39,999 nucleotides of DNA from Candidatus Parcubacteria bacterium (GTDB taxonomy: Bacteria; Patescibacteriota; Minisyncoccia; Phycocordibacterales; UBA918): contig JAASSY010000003.1 in NCBI GenBank assembly GCA_021767645.1, positions 1 through 39,999 on the forward strand, given 5' to 3'. Below the pieces are notes generated by a model. The model worked only from the letters and a program-made list of their open reading frames with translations. It did no database searches and had not been told where the DNA came from. Position numbers and translations under genes: made by a program. The stretch's first letter is position 1, and every line of letters starts with the position of its first letter. Shown in pieces: positions 8,325 through 17,393 of this stretch.

Positions 8325-8355
8325 AACACCGCACGTGTCTGACACGCGCGGTGTT
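8325..8355 (-). terminator. Terminator-like hairpin after 8371..8769 gene
   Basis: AACACCGCgcgtgtcagacacgtGCGGTGTT. Confidence 0.6.
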
Positions 8356-8370
8356 TTGCCTACTACCACT

Positions 8371-8769
8371 CTATTGAGCCGCGTTCAACTCGTTATCGAT
8401 GGTAGTTAGTTCAGCGTCGAGATTGTCTAGGTCGGTACTCTCTAGATCAGCGGCGATAGTGTCTAGGTTGGTAGAGTTACTCATGGCATTCATGGTGGCT
8501 ACCTCAGCTTCAGCATTTGTACTCTCAGGTTCGTTGTTTTCAGCAGCTGTCGGTCGGTTGTTGTTATCGGGGGTAGGGACTGTATCTGGTGTCGTGAAGG
8601 TGGTACTCCAGAGGTAGAGTCCCGCTAAAATGAGTATAAGCACAATGATGAGAACACCGAGGAGGGCTGTCAGGTGGGTATCATTGGTTGGTTTGGTCGA
8701 GGCACTGTCGGGTATTTTCAGCTCATCGTCACTGATAACAGGTTCTTGTGGTTTGTTTTCTGGAGACAT
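8371..8769 (-). CDS. Hypothetical single-TM protein
   Basis: 132 aa; TM HLTALLGVLIIVLILILAGLYLW and acidic/Asn-rich tail. Confidence 0.65.
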   Translation of the reverse strand: MSPENKPQEPVISDDELKIPDSASTKPTNDTHLTALLGVLIIVLILILAGLYLWSTTFTTPDTVPTPDNNNRPTAAENNEPESTNAEAEVATMNAMSNSTNLDTIAADLESTDLDNLDAELTTIDNELNAAQ

Positions 8770-8771
8770 AG

Positions 8772-9416
8772 TTAGGGTGTTGGGTTATTAGGTAAAGTAG
8801 TGGTGCTTGGCTGCGCACTAGAGGTTGGACGGTTACCAGCCGCAGCTCTTTGGGCGTTTTGCACAGCTGCCCGTAAGGCAGTGCGAGCTGCTACGATATT
8901 TTCACGACTAGCGATGTAGTTGTCTCGTACCGAGGGCCAAACTGTCCGAGGCTGTTCACTGCTAACAAATGCGTTTACCGCTTGATCGATCGAACTAAGT
9001 TCGTTGCGAGCTTGGTTTAATAGAGTAAAAGTCTGACTTAGTTCCAGGTTAGCTGCAGCTGTATCGACACCATCGTCTGCCAAGAGAAAGAGGCGCTCTT
9101 CAAGACGGTCGGCAATGTTTTCCAGGCGGGCAATGGCAGCTTCCATGCGATTTGAGACGTTGGCAGCTAAGTTGCGCAACCGTTCTTGTTGGCGGTCATT
9201 GAGTGCGGCTTGGTTGCGGTCCTGGTTTGCGATGGCCGCTGCGGGTGCAGGCTGGTTAGTTTGCGCGCGAGTTTCGCTGGGTGACGTAGTTGGTCCTTGA
9301 GCATTAGCTACATAGGCAATGCACGTAAAAATTAACATGACGAACAAGGCTACTGTAGTGAATGACGTACGAATACTATTCATAATGTAAATAAAGTGTA
9401 TCGTTACCAGTAACAC
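8772..9416 (-). CDS. Hypothetical secreted helical protein
   Basis: Signal-like N-terminus ending VANAQ; GTG start with GGAGG SD; helical QERLRNLAANVSNRMEAAIARLENIADRLEERL. Confidence 0.7.
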   Translation of the reverse strand: MLLVTIHFIYIMNSIRTSFTTVALFVMLIFTCIAYVANAQGPTTSPSETRAQTNQPAPAAAIANQDRNQAALNDRQQERLRNLAANVSNRMEAAIARLENIADRLEERLFLLADDGVDTAAANLELSQTFTLLNQARNELSSIDQAVNAFVSSEQPRTVWPSVRDNYIASRENIVAARTALRAAVQNAQRAAAGNRPTSSAQPSTTTLPNNPTP

Positions 9417-9561
9417 ACGGAATACCTCCGGTTGTCTCTAGTATAGCTTGCTCTTACGGCAACAATGCGACTAGTGCACAGGTAGTTGTTTCCGCGGTAT
9501 ATTTTAGTAGCATGAGCACTGCGCGTGCTATAATCGCGCCGTTAACCCAAAATTATTGATT

Positions 9562-10092
9562 ATGACTGACTACAATAAACTGTATACTCCCGGTGACACC
9601 AATGCCGGTATGGCAACAACGGTCGTTGAGATCCCGAAAGGGTCGATGCTCAAGGTGGAGTATAATCGTGATAAAGGCACGTTTGAACTTGACCGAGTCG
9701 AGCCAGAAATTTTTGCGAAACCAACGAACTATGGCTTTATTCCGGGTACACTTGATGAGGATGGTGACGAGCTCGACACTCTCATCATGTGTCCAGAGAC
9801 GTTACCACTTGGTGTGGTGGTGGAAGCTCGGATCATTGGTGTCCTCAATTTTGAAGACGATGGAGAAATGGACCACAAAATCATTTGTGTGCCAGCTGAT
9901 GAGCGAGACAGTGGTGACTCAATCACTTCACTCGAGGACTTGCCAGAGCAATGGAAGCGTAAAGTGGAGTATCACTTCAACACCTACAAAGACCTTAAGA
10001 AGCCAGGTACTACGAAAGTTCTCGGCTACGGCGACGTAGAAGACGCCAAGCGAGTCATTACGGAGTGTATCGAGCGCTATCAGAACCAGTAA
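9562..10092 (+). CDS. ppa: Inorganic pyrophosphatase
   Basis: VVEIPKGSMLKVEYNRDKGTFELDR, YGFIPGTLDEDGDELDTLI. Confidence 0.96.
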   Translation: MTDYNKLYTPGDTNAGMATTVVEIPKGSMLKVEYNRDKGTFELDRVEPEIFAKPTNYGFIPGTLDEDGDELDTLIMCPETLPLGVVVEARIIGVLNFEDDGEMDHKIICVPADERDSGDSITSLEDLPEQWKRKVEYHFNTYKDLKKPGTTKVLGYGDVEDAKRVITECIERYQNQ

Positions 10093-10116
10093 GGAGCAGA
10101 TTGTTTTGCTAACACA

Positions 10117-10153
10117 ACGACACCGCGCGCCCTTCGGGCGCGCGGTGTCGTTT
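10117..10153. terminator. Bidirectional terminator between ppa and nusA
   Basis: AACGACACCGCGCGCCC-ttc-GGGCGCGCGGTGTCGTTT. Confidence 0.85.
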
Positions 10154-10195
10154 CGTATGAACATACCACGGTATGTTCATTGGTTAGTGTGTCGA

Positions 10196-11674
10196 CTAGT
10201 CTTTCTTTTCAGCGTCTTGGGTATTGGCTTCAGTGATCTCTTCGAGCACTTCATCTTCGGAGGCGCCAGGTCCAGCGTCTTCAGCTTCGTGCATGAGGTC
10301 TTCAGCTTCTTCTGGAGTATCGACTTCGTCGATCTCGTGCACCTGAGCCTCGTCGGTGACGTCACGATCGCTCGTTTCTTCGTCTTCTTCCGGGAGTTCT
10401 GGCTTAGTGGTGGTACCAGTTTCATTGTCCATCATGTCGACGTCTTGGCCAACTTCGGTTGTCGCTGGGGCAGTAATATCGACTGAACCATCGGCGTCAG
10501 CTTCGGCCAGCTCTTCACCGCCGACAGAGACGATATCAATTTTCCAACCAGTTAATTTAGCGGCGAGGCGAACATTTTGTCCACCACGACCAATCGCTAA
10601 TGATTGCTGGTCAGGAGCTACTTCGACAATCGCGTGGCCGCGGTTATCGTCAGCCTCTTCGTCATCGGTTGGCTCGCTTTCAATGGTAACCGAAAGCACT
10701 TGCGCGGGTGAGAGAGCATCTTCGATAAAGTTTTCTGGTTCTTCACTCCACTCAATAATGTCAATCTTCTCACCACCGAGTTCGCTCATGACAGTCGAGA
10801 CACGCACGCCGCGTTGCCCGACGAGTGAACCAACTGGATCAAGGTGTGGGTCAGTCGCCCAGACAGCGATTTTGCTGCGTGAACCAGCCTCGCGAGCGAT
10901 TGCTTTGACTTCCACGGTACCGTTTTGTAATTCGGGAGCTTCAACGGCAAATAGTTCTTCGAGGAAGTCTGCGTGAGCACGCGAGAGCTTGAGGAAGATG
11001 CCGCGAGCAGTTTCGTCTACCTTAAGTAGTACCGCTCGAATACGTTCACCCGGACGAAACCGTTCACCAGGGATCTGTTCCTCGTACGGCATTACGGCGG
11101 TTACTCGGCCGAGATCAACGTAGAGGTTGCCTCGTTCAAAGCGCTGTACCTGTCCGACTACGAGGTCACCTTCTTTCTGGCCAAATTCTGCCAAGGCTGA
11201 CTCTTTTTCCGCTTCTCGTACTTTCTGGATGATGACTTGTTTCGCAGTCTGAGCGGCAATCCGACCGAAGTCATCTTTGGCTTCCAGGGGAAACACCAGT
11301 TCTTCACCCAGTTCCACATCTTTTTTGATGAGACGAGCGTTCTCAAGCATAATGTGTTTTTCGGGATCAAAACGGACGAGTTGCTCGTCGGACTCGTCGG
11401 CTGCTTCGGGAGTTGTTTCAGCTTCGGGTTCTTCACCTTCTGCTAGTTCTGGTTTTAGCATCGATTCGTCAACCACTAATTTTATCTGGTTGAAGACAGT
11501 GGTGCCTGTTTCCATATCAAATTCAGCTCGGATAATTTGTCCGCGCTTGCCGAACTCTTTTTTGTACGCAGTGGCGAGTGATTGTGCGATAGCATCAATC
11601 ATCTTTTCTCGCGCTATTCCGCGTTCGTTTTCCATTTCCTCCAGAACGGAGTTGATTACTTTAAGGTCAAACAT
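10196..11674 (-). CDS. nusA: Transcription termination/antitermination protein NusA
   Basis: S1 domain, KH (DPVGSLVGQRGVRVSTVMSELGGEKIDIIEW, AIGRGGQNVRLAAKLTGWKIDI), long acidic C-terminus. Confidence 0.95.
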   Translation of the reverse strand: MFDLKVINSVLEEMENERGIAREKMIDAIAQSLATAYKKEFGKRGQIIRAEFDMETGTTVFNQIKLVVDESMLKPELAEGEEPEAETTPEAADESDEQLVRFDPEKHIMLENARLIKKDVELGEELVFPLEAKDDFGRIAAQTAKQVIIQKVREAEKESALAEFGQKEGDLVVGQVQRFERGNLYVDLGRVTAVMPYEEQIPGERFRPGERIRAVLLKVDETARGIFLKLSRAHADFLEELFAVEAPELQNGTVEVKAIAREAGSRSKIAVWATDPHLDPVGSLVGQRGVRVSTVMSELGGEKIDIIEWSEEPENFIEDALSPAQVLSVTIESEPTDDEEADDNRGHAIVEVAPDQQSLAIGRGGQNVRLAAKLTGWKIDIVSVGGEELAEADADGSVDITAPATTEVGQDVDMMDNETGTTTKPELPEEDEETSDRDVTDEAQVHEIDEVDTPEEAEDLMHEAEDAGPGASEDEVLEEITEANTQDAEKKD

Positions 11675-12025
11675 GCCGATTTTAAAGGAGTGTCACGACT
11701 ATAAAAATTATGGCGGCGCACATTTGCTATTCTTGAGGTAAATGTGCGTCACTCGACGTTTGTGATACCACGAGGGTGGTGATCATACTAGTCGTAACGC
11801 TCACGGTTAGGTTTCTTATATATGAAGGGTATTCCCTCTTTTTGTAACGTACAGATAGGGAGAGCGCGCCCAAGGGCGCGCTCGTATCTGACACTTATAC
11901 TGTATGTCAGTTGTCACTGTTTGTCAAAAGTGGCTACTGAGCTTGATACCTGGGTATAGGCAGTATTTGTGTCGGTCTGTCGCTGCTATACTAAAGGTAA
12001 CGAGTAGGGGTACTCGAACTGTACT

Positions 12026-13774
12026 ATGCGTATTCAAGACGATCAATTACGGCGTTTTGTGCTTGATGCTGGGCTGGTAACCAAGAGTGACTTGGCTGCT
12101 GCCGAGGAAACAGCCAAAGAAGAAAAACGCACGTTAGCGGAAGCACTGATTGCCGGTGGGCATATGAGTGAGGACGATTTGCGTCGGGTTGAGTCGTATG
12201 TGCTCGGTATTCCCTTTGTCTCTCTTAAAGAAGAAAAAATTGAATTTGACGTGCTGTCGCTCATTCCGGAGCCGGTAGCTCGTAATCACAATATCGTAGC
12301 GTTTAAAAAAGATGAGTCGAGTTTGCAAGTAGCCATGCTTGATACAGCAGACTTGCCAGCCATTGATTTTATTAAGAAAAAAACTGGATTGCGTATTTTG
12401 CCACGTCTGACTGACACTGACTCAATGCGCTCAGCTCTCCAGCAGTACCAAAAGACACTGAAAGATGAGTTTGGTGACATTATTTCCAAAGAGAGTTCAG
12501 CTCTCAAAGTGATTGAAGAAGGGGCTGATGACGTCACTGAGGATGAACTGAAAAAAGCGGCTGAAGAGCTACCGGTGGTACGAATTGTTGACACTCTCTT
12601 GCGACACGCCATCATCCAAGGTGCTTCAGATATTCATATTGAACCAATGGAAACGGAGTTGATTGTGCGCTATCGAGTGGATGGTATTTTGCACGACGCT
12701 ATGACGCTCCCAGCGCACGCAGCGTCGAGTATTTCAGCCCGTATCAAGGTCTTGTCAGATCTCAAGCTTGATGAAAAACGACTACCTCAAGACGGACGCT
12801 TTAAGATGGAGATGGATGGCCAAAAGGTTTCGTTTCGTGTGTCAGTTCTACCGATTTTCTACGGGGAAAAAATTGTGATGCGACTTTTGCGTGAGAATCG
12901 TTCTGGCTTTACGCTCGAAGGGATTGGTTTTCACGGTGAGACCGCTGAGCGAGTACAGGAAGCGATGCGACAAAAAACCGGCATTATTCTTGTTACGGGT
13001 CCGACCGGTTCGGGTAAAACGACCACGCTCTACACCATCCTCGACTTACTCAACACGCCGGAGGTTAACATCTCGACAATCGAAGACCCGATTGAATACC
13101 AAATGCCGCGGATTAACCAGACGCAGGTGAAGCCAAGTATTGGTTTTACGTTTGCTAACGGCTTGCGGGCGCTGATGCGTCAGGACCCCGATATTATTAT
13201 GGTGGGTGAGATTCGTGACCAAGAGACTGCCAGCCTAGCAATTAACGCAGCTTTGACTGGTCACCTGGTGCTGGCGACAGTGCACACTAATAGTGCTGCT
13301 GGCACGATCCCTCGCTTGCTGGATATGGGGGTTGAACCATTTCTACTGACATCAACACTACGGGTGGCGATTGGGCAGCGCTTGGTTCGTCGTCTAGAGG
13401 GGGCTGAGGTGGAACAACACGTTCTTACCAGTACCGAAAAAAATAAGCTGGGCAAGAAAGCTGACCTCGACGCCATTCTTGATACACTCAAGGACGAGAA
13501 GGTGGTAAAAAGTTCTGCTACTTGGAACGGGATACCGTTCAAGCGTCCACAAGAAGGTTCGTCTGATGACCAGTACAGCGGTCGAACCGGTATTCACGAA
13601 GTGTTGCCCATTAGTGACACGATCAAGCAAATGATCATGGAAGACAAAACAGCTGATGAGATTGAAGATCAAGCGAAAAAGGAGGGGATGTTGACCATGC
13701 TTGAAGACGGTATTTATAAGGCAGCACGTGGTGCAACCTCAGTGGAAGAGGTGTTGCGCGTGATTAACGAATAA
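12026..13774 (+). CDS. pilB: Type IV pilus assembly ATPase, PilB/GspE family
   Basis: Walker A GPTGSGKTTTLY, ASP box QDPDIIMVGEIRDQETA, N-terminal GspE-like domain. Confidence 0.95.
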   Translation: MRIQDDQLRRFVLDAGLVTKSDLAAAEETAKEEKRTLAEALIAGGHMSEDDLRRVESYVLGIPFVSLKEEKIEFDVLSLIPEPVARNHNIVAFKKDESSLQVAMLDTADLPAIDFIKKKTGLRILPRLTDTDSMRSALQQYQKTLKDEFGDIISKESSALKVIEEGADDVTEDELKKAAEELPVVRIVDTLLRHAIIQGASDIHIEPMETELIVRYRVDGILHDAMTLPAHAASSISARIKVLSDLKLDEKRLPQDGRFKMEMDGQKVSFRVSVLPIFYGEKIVMRLLRENRSGFTLEGIGFHGETAERVQEAMRQKTGIILVTGPTGSGKTTTLYTILDLLNTPEVNISTIEDPIEYQMPRINQTQVKPSIGFTFANGLRALMRQDPDIIMVGEIRDQETASLAINAALTGHLVLATVHTNSAAGTIPRLLDMGVEPFLLTSTLRVAIGQRLVRRLEGAEVEQHVLTSTEKNKLGKKADLDAILDTLKDEKVVKSSATWNGIPFKRPQEGSSDDQYSGRTGIHEVLPISDTIKQMIMEDKTADEIEDQAKKEGMLTMLEDGIYKAARGATSVEEVLRVINE

Positions 13775-13776
13775 CC

Positions 13777-15006
13777 ATGGCTACGTTTACATATATAGGT
13801 AAAGATGAAGCTGGTAAGTCGGTAACGAAAACAATTCAAGCCGACGATCGGTTTGCTGTCTATGAAATAGCTCGTCAAAATGGGCACACTGTAGAGACGA
13901 TTGAGACTACGAAACGTTTCTCATTCAACGGACTAGTGAATGTTGAAGCTATTAATATTGCTATAAGCCGGGTTAAAGATGATGAGCTGGTAATGATGAC
14001 CCGGAACCTCGGTTCAATGCTTGAAGCGGGTCTGCCACTATCACGTGCCTTGTCCGTGGTGGAGCGACAGAGTAAGAATCCGCGTTTGCAAAACATCACC
14101 AAGACGCTCGTTGCTGACATCAATAAAGGTGAAGCTTTTTATACTGCTTTACAAAAGTACCCGAAAACGTTCAGCGATCTGTACGTCGCTATGGTACAGG
14201 CTGGTGAAGAGAGTGGTGGTATGGCGACTGCCCTCGGTACACTCAGTACCCAAATGCAGCGATCATCTTCACTCAAAAAGAAAATTAAGGGTGCTATGAT
14301 CTACCCAGCGATTGTGGTTACCGTACTCGTTATTATCGGTATTCTGATGATGATCTACGTCATGCCGTCGATTACTGATACGTTTAAGAGTCTTGAAGTA
14401 GAATTACCGGGTACTACGCAAGCACTGATGACTATTAGTGACTTTATGGTGGCAAACACTGTACTGGTGATCGTAGGGCTGATCGCAGCGGTGGTTGGTT
14501 TTATGTACAGTTTGCGTACAAAGTACGGTAAAATCGCGTCCTCGTGGGTAATTCCAAAACTACCAGTGATTGGTACGATGGCCAAGGAAACTAATGCAGC
14601 TCGCACTGCCCGTACTCTTTCGTCGCTTTTGTCGGCTGGAGTAGATGTCATCCGCTCGCTTGAAATCACAGAGGAAGTGGTACAAAACTACTTTTACAAA
14701 CAGATAATTGCCGAAGCACGCACTCGCGTTGAGAAAGGTGAGCCACTCTCCGAACTATTTATTGAGCGTGATGACTTGTATCCAGTGCTCGTGGGGGAAA
14801 TGATATCAGTTGGTGAGGAGACTGGTAATATTTCAAATATGCTGGAGGAGCTGGCGGTATTTTATGAAGGTGAAGTGGAACAAAAAACTAAAGACCTCTC
14901 AACCATTATTGAACCGGTACTGATGGTGGTGATTGGCGGTACGGTTGGCTTCTTTGCCCTCGCGATGATTGCTCCTATTTACTCGATTACCGATAGTATG
15001 GGGTAA
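13777..15006 (+). CDS. pilC: Type IV pilus inner membrane protein, PilC/GspF family
   Basis: Duplicated T2SSF domain; GEESGGMATALGTL, GEETGNISNMLEELA. Confidence 0.95.
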   Translation: MATFTYIGKDEAGKSVTKTIQADDRFAVYEIARQNGHTVETIETTKRFSFNGLVNVEAINIAISRVKDDELVMMTRNLGSMLEAGLPLSRALSVVERQSKNPRLQNITKTLVADINKGEAFYTALQKYPKTFSDLYVAMVQAGEESGGMATALGTLSTQMQRSSSLKKKIKGAMIYPAIVVTVLVIIGILMMIYVMPSITDTFKSLEVELPGTTQALMTISDFMVANTVLVIVGLIAAVVGFMYSLRTKYGKIASSWVIPKLPVIGTMAKETNAARTARTLSSLLSAGVDVIRSLEITEEVVQNYFYKQIIAEARTRVEKGEPLSELFIERDDLYPVLVGEMISVGEETGNISNMLEELAVFYEGEVEQKTKDLSTIIEPVLMVVIGGTVGFFALAMIAPIYSITDSMG

Positions 15007-15011
15007 GCCCA

Positions 15012-16763
15012 TTGTGTATGGTTCGACAGCAACAGCAACAGCAACAGGGCTTCACGCTTGTCGAGGTTATTATAGCCAGTGCGATTACCGTGGTGTTATT
15101 TGGTGCGTTGCTCTATGGGACGCAGGCAATGATTAAATTAGTGGTAGCAACTCGAGCACAGACGACGGCTACAACGGTTGCGATGAGCCAGATGGAGTAT
15201 ATACGATCGTTCACTTACGATGAGGTGGGAACGATTGGCGGTATCGTCCCTGGACCAATTCCACAAAATAGCACGACGACCGAAAATGGTGTTACCTACG
15301 CAGTGCGCACTTCGGTTCGGTTGGTGGACGACCCAGCTGATGGCTTTGCCGGTGCTGATAGTAACAGTATTACAGCCGATTATAAGAAGGTACGAGTAGA
15401 AGTGTCTTGGGATGTGGCTGGTGTAGCTGACACAGTTTCGTTTTCTTCAAATGTCGTACCCCCGGGTATGGAAACACTCTCGGGCGCCGGTACTATCAAA
15501 GTGAATGTGTTTGACGCCGCTGTGCAGCCGGTGGCCGGGGCTGGCGTTCGTTTTGTAAACAATGTTGCCACGAGCGCTATTGATACCGTGTATTACACTA
15601 ATCCAGAAGGTGTCGTATATTTACCAGGTGCGCCAGCGGTGCCAGGATACAACATAGATGTTTCACTGAGCGGTTATTCTAGGGACGGCACCTACGTTGC
15701 TAGCAGCACCAACCCGAATCCAACCACCCTACCAGTGGCTGTATCAGAGGGACTTATTTCGACCATGAATTTCCAGATTGATCGATTGAGTACACTGCAG
15801 CTACAAGCCCAAGAGAGTCCAACATTTGCCGGTCTTAATGATTCTTTTGCGACGGGAAGTAACATTAGCCAATTGGCGTCTACCACCTTGACCAGTGGCA
15901 ACATTGTTTTAGAGCAAACCGCCGGAGTGTATGAGCCGGCTGGCGAGGTGTGGAGCACGTCTACTGGTGCACTGTCACTGCAAAATTGGCACTCTGCTAG
16001 CGTGGTCGCCAGTACGACTGCAGGGACGGATGTACGTTTTCGCGTTACCGAGCCAGACGGTAGTGGTGGCATGCAATTGGTGTCAGACAGTGTGTTGCCT
16101 GGTAATAGCACCGGTTTTATTAATGTGGTTGATTTGCGTGACGTGAGTACCAGTACGCACCCAGCGCTCGGGTTGATGGCCGAACTGACGACTACTCAGG
16201 CTACGCAAACACCCGAGCTCTTAGAGTGGTCAGTTGTTGGTGTGGTAGCCAACAATCCAGTGAGCGGTGTTGATTTCGCGCTTACGGGAGCAAAAACGAT
16301 TGGCACCGATGACTCTGGACAGCCAGTGTACAAGCAGCGGTATACTGGTACCACGGATGCGGATGGTATGTGGCTTGAACCAGCCGTTGAGTTTGATCAA
16401 TATACGTTGGAATTACTATCTGGTTCGTATGATGTCTACGAACAGTGTCCCGCTTCACCATTTGCTATCGACCCCGACGAAACAGCTCCTGTAACAGTGA
16501 CGTTGGGGCCACCAACTGCGCAGCAACTACTGGTTAGTGTCACAGAAGCAGACGGAACACCGATCCCAGGGGCCGTTGTGCGGTTACAAAACACCGGTGT
16601 CGATGAAGAAGCGTACACATCGTTGTGTGGGCAGGTATACTTCGGCTCGGGGTTATATGCAGATGATGATTACCAGTTGACCGTATCAGCCGCTGGTTTT
16701 GGCGATAAAACGTTCGCCAGTACGACTGTACATGCGTCAGCCACGTTCCCGGTGACGTTTTAA
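15012..16763 (+). CDS. Large prepilin-type protein with carboxypeptidase regulatory-like repeats
   Basis: QQGFTLVEVIIASAITVVLFGALLYG prepilin signal; about 583 aa with Ig-like modules (GTIKVNVFDAAVQPVAGAGVRF). Confidence 0.8.
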   Translation: MCMVRQQQQQQQGFTLVEVIIASAITVVLFGALLYGTQAMIKLVVATRAQTTATTVAMSQMEYIRSFTYDEVGTIGGIVPGPIPQNSTTTENGVTYAVRTSVRLVDDPADGFAGADSNSITADYKKVRVEVSWDVAGVADTVSFSSNVVPPGMETLSGAGTIKVNVFDAAVQPVAGAGVRFVNNVATSAIDTVYYTNPEGVVYLPGAPAVPGYNIDVSLSGYSRDGTYVASSTNPNPTTLPVAVSEGLISTMNFQIDRLSTLQLQAQESPTFAGLNDSFATGSNISQLASTTLTSGNIVLEQTAGVYEPAGEVWSTSTGALSLQNWHSASVVASTTAGTDVRFRVTEPDGSGGMQLVSDSVLPGNSTGFINVVDLRDVSTSTHPALGLMAELTTTQATQTPELLEWSVVGVVANNPVSGVDFALTGAKTIGTDDSGQPVYKQRYTGTTDADGMWLEPAVEFDQYTLELLSGSYDVYEQCPASPFAIDPDETAPVTVTLGPPTAQQLLVSVTEADGTPIPGAVVRLQNTGVDEEAYTSLCGQVYFGSGLYADDDYQLTVSAAGFGDKTFASTTVHASATFPVTF

Positions 16764-16778
16764 TATCATTCGTATCAT

Positions 16779-17393
16779 ATGTTTACCAAACACCAGACAC
16801 GCCTAGCCGGGATGACGCTCATCGAGATGTTGGTGGCTATCAGTATTTTCTCGGTCTTAATGTTTGTGGTGATGTACACCATCTCACAACTCTACCGTTC
16901 AACTGACTATGCTATTAATCAGGCGTACGAGGTGTATGAAGCACGAAATGGTATGGAACAATTGGTGCGCGATCTGCGTGAAGCTACCTTCGCGGACGAC
17001 GGGACGTTCCCGCTGGCCGTTATCGAGACGGACTTAGTAGGTTTCTATAGTGATATCGATCGCGATCTCAGTGTGGAGTATGTCGAGTACGAACAAACAG
17101 GAACGAATTTTTATAAACGTATTTATAATGCTACTAATACTATCCCTGCCTACGACACGTCATCACCTGACGTCGAGCAGCTGGTGTCTGATTATGTGCA
17201 AAACTCAACACTCGGTACGTCAACGTTCTTTTACTATGATGATAGCGGCAATCCGGTAACGGCCAGCGGAAATATTACCGATGTACGCTATATTGAAGTA
17301 CAGATTGCGATTAATATCGACCCCGTAGCGCAACCAGATAATTTTGTGCTGCAAAATGGCGTTGCTCTTCGTAATATTATGAATACACCATGA
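16779..17393 (+). CDS. Prepilin-type protein (PulJ/PilW-like)
   Basis: RLAGMTLIEMLVAISIFSVLMFVVMYTI. Confidence 0.8.
   Translation: MFTKHQTRLAGMTLIEMLVAISIFSVLMFVVMYTISQLYRSTDYAINQAYEVYEARNGMEQLVRDLREATFADDGTFPLAVIETDLVGFYSDIDRDLSVEYVEYEQTGTNFYKRIYNATNTIPAYDTSSPDVEQLVSDYVQNSTLGTSTFFYYDDSGNPVTASGNITDVRYIEVQIAINIDPVAQPDNFVLQNGVALRNIMNTP

Noticed and set aside
9404-9418. Micro-ORF GTG TGT TAC TGG TAA after GGAGG on the minus strand
   Set aside because: The same SD serves the GTG start at 9416 of the 8772..9416 gene in another frame, so no separate micro-ORF is needed.
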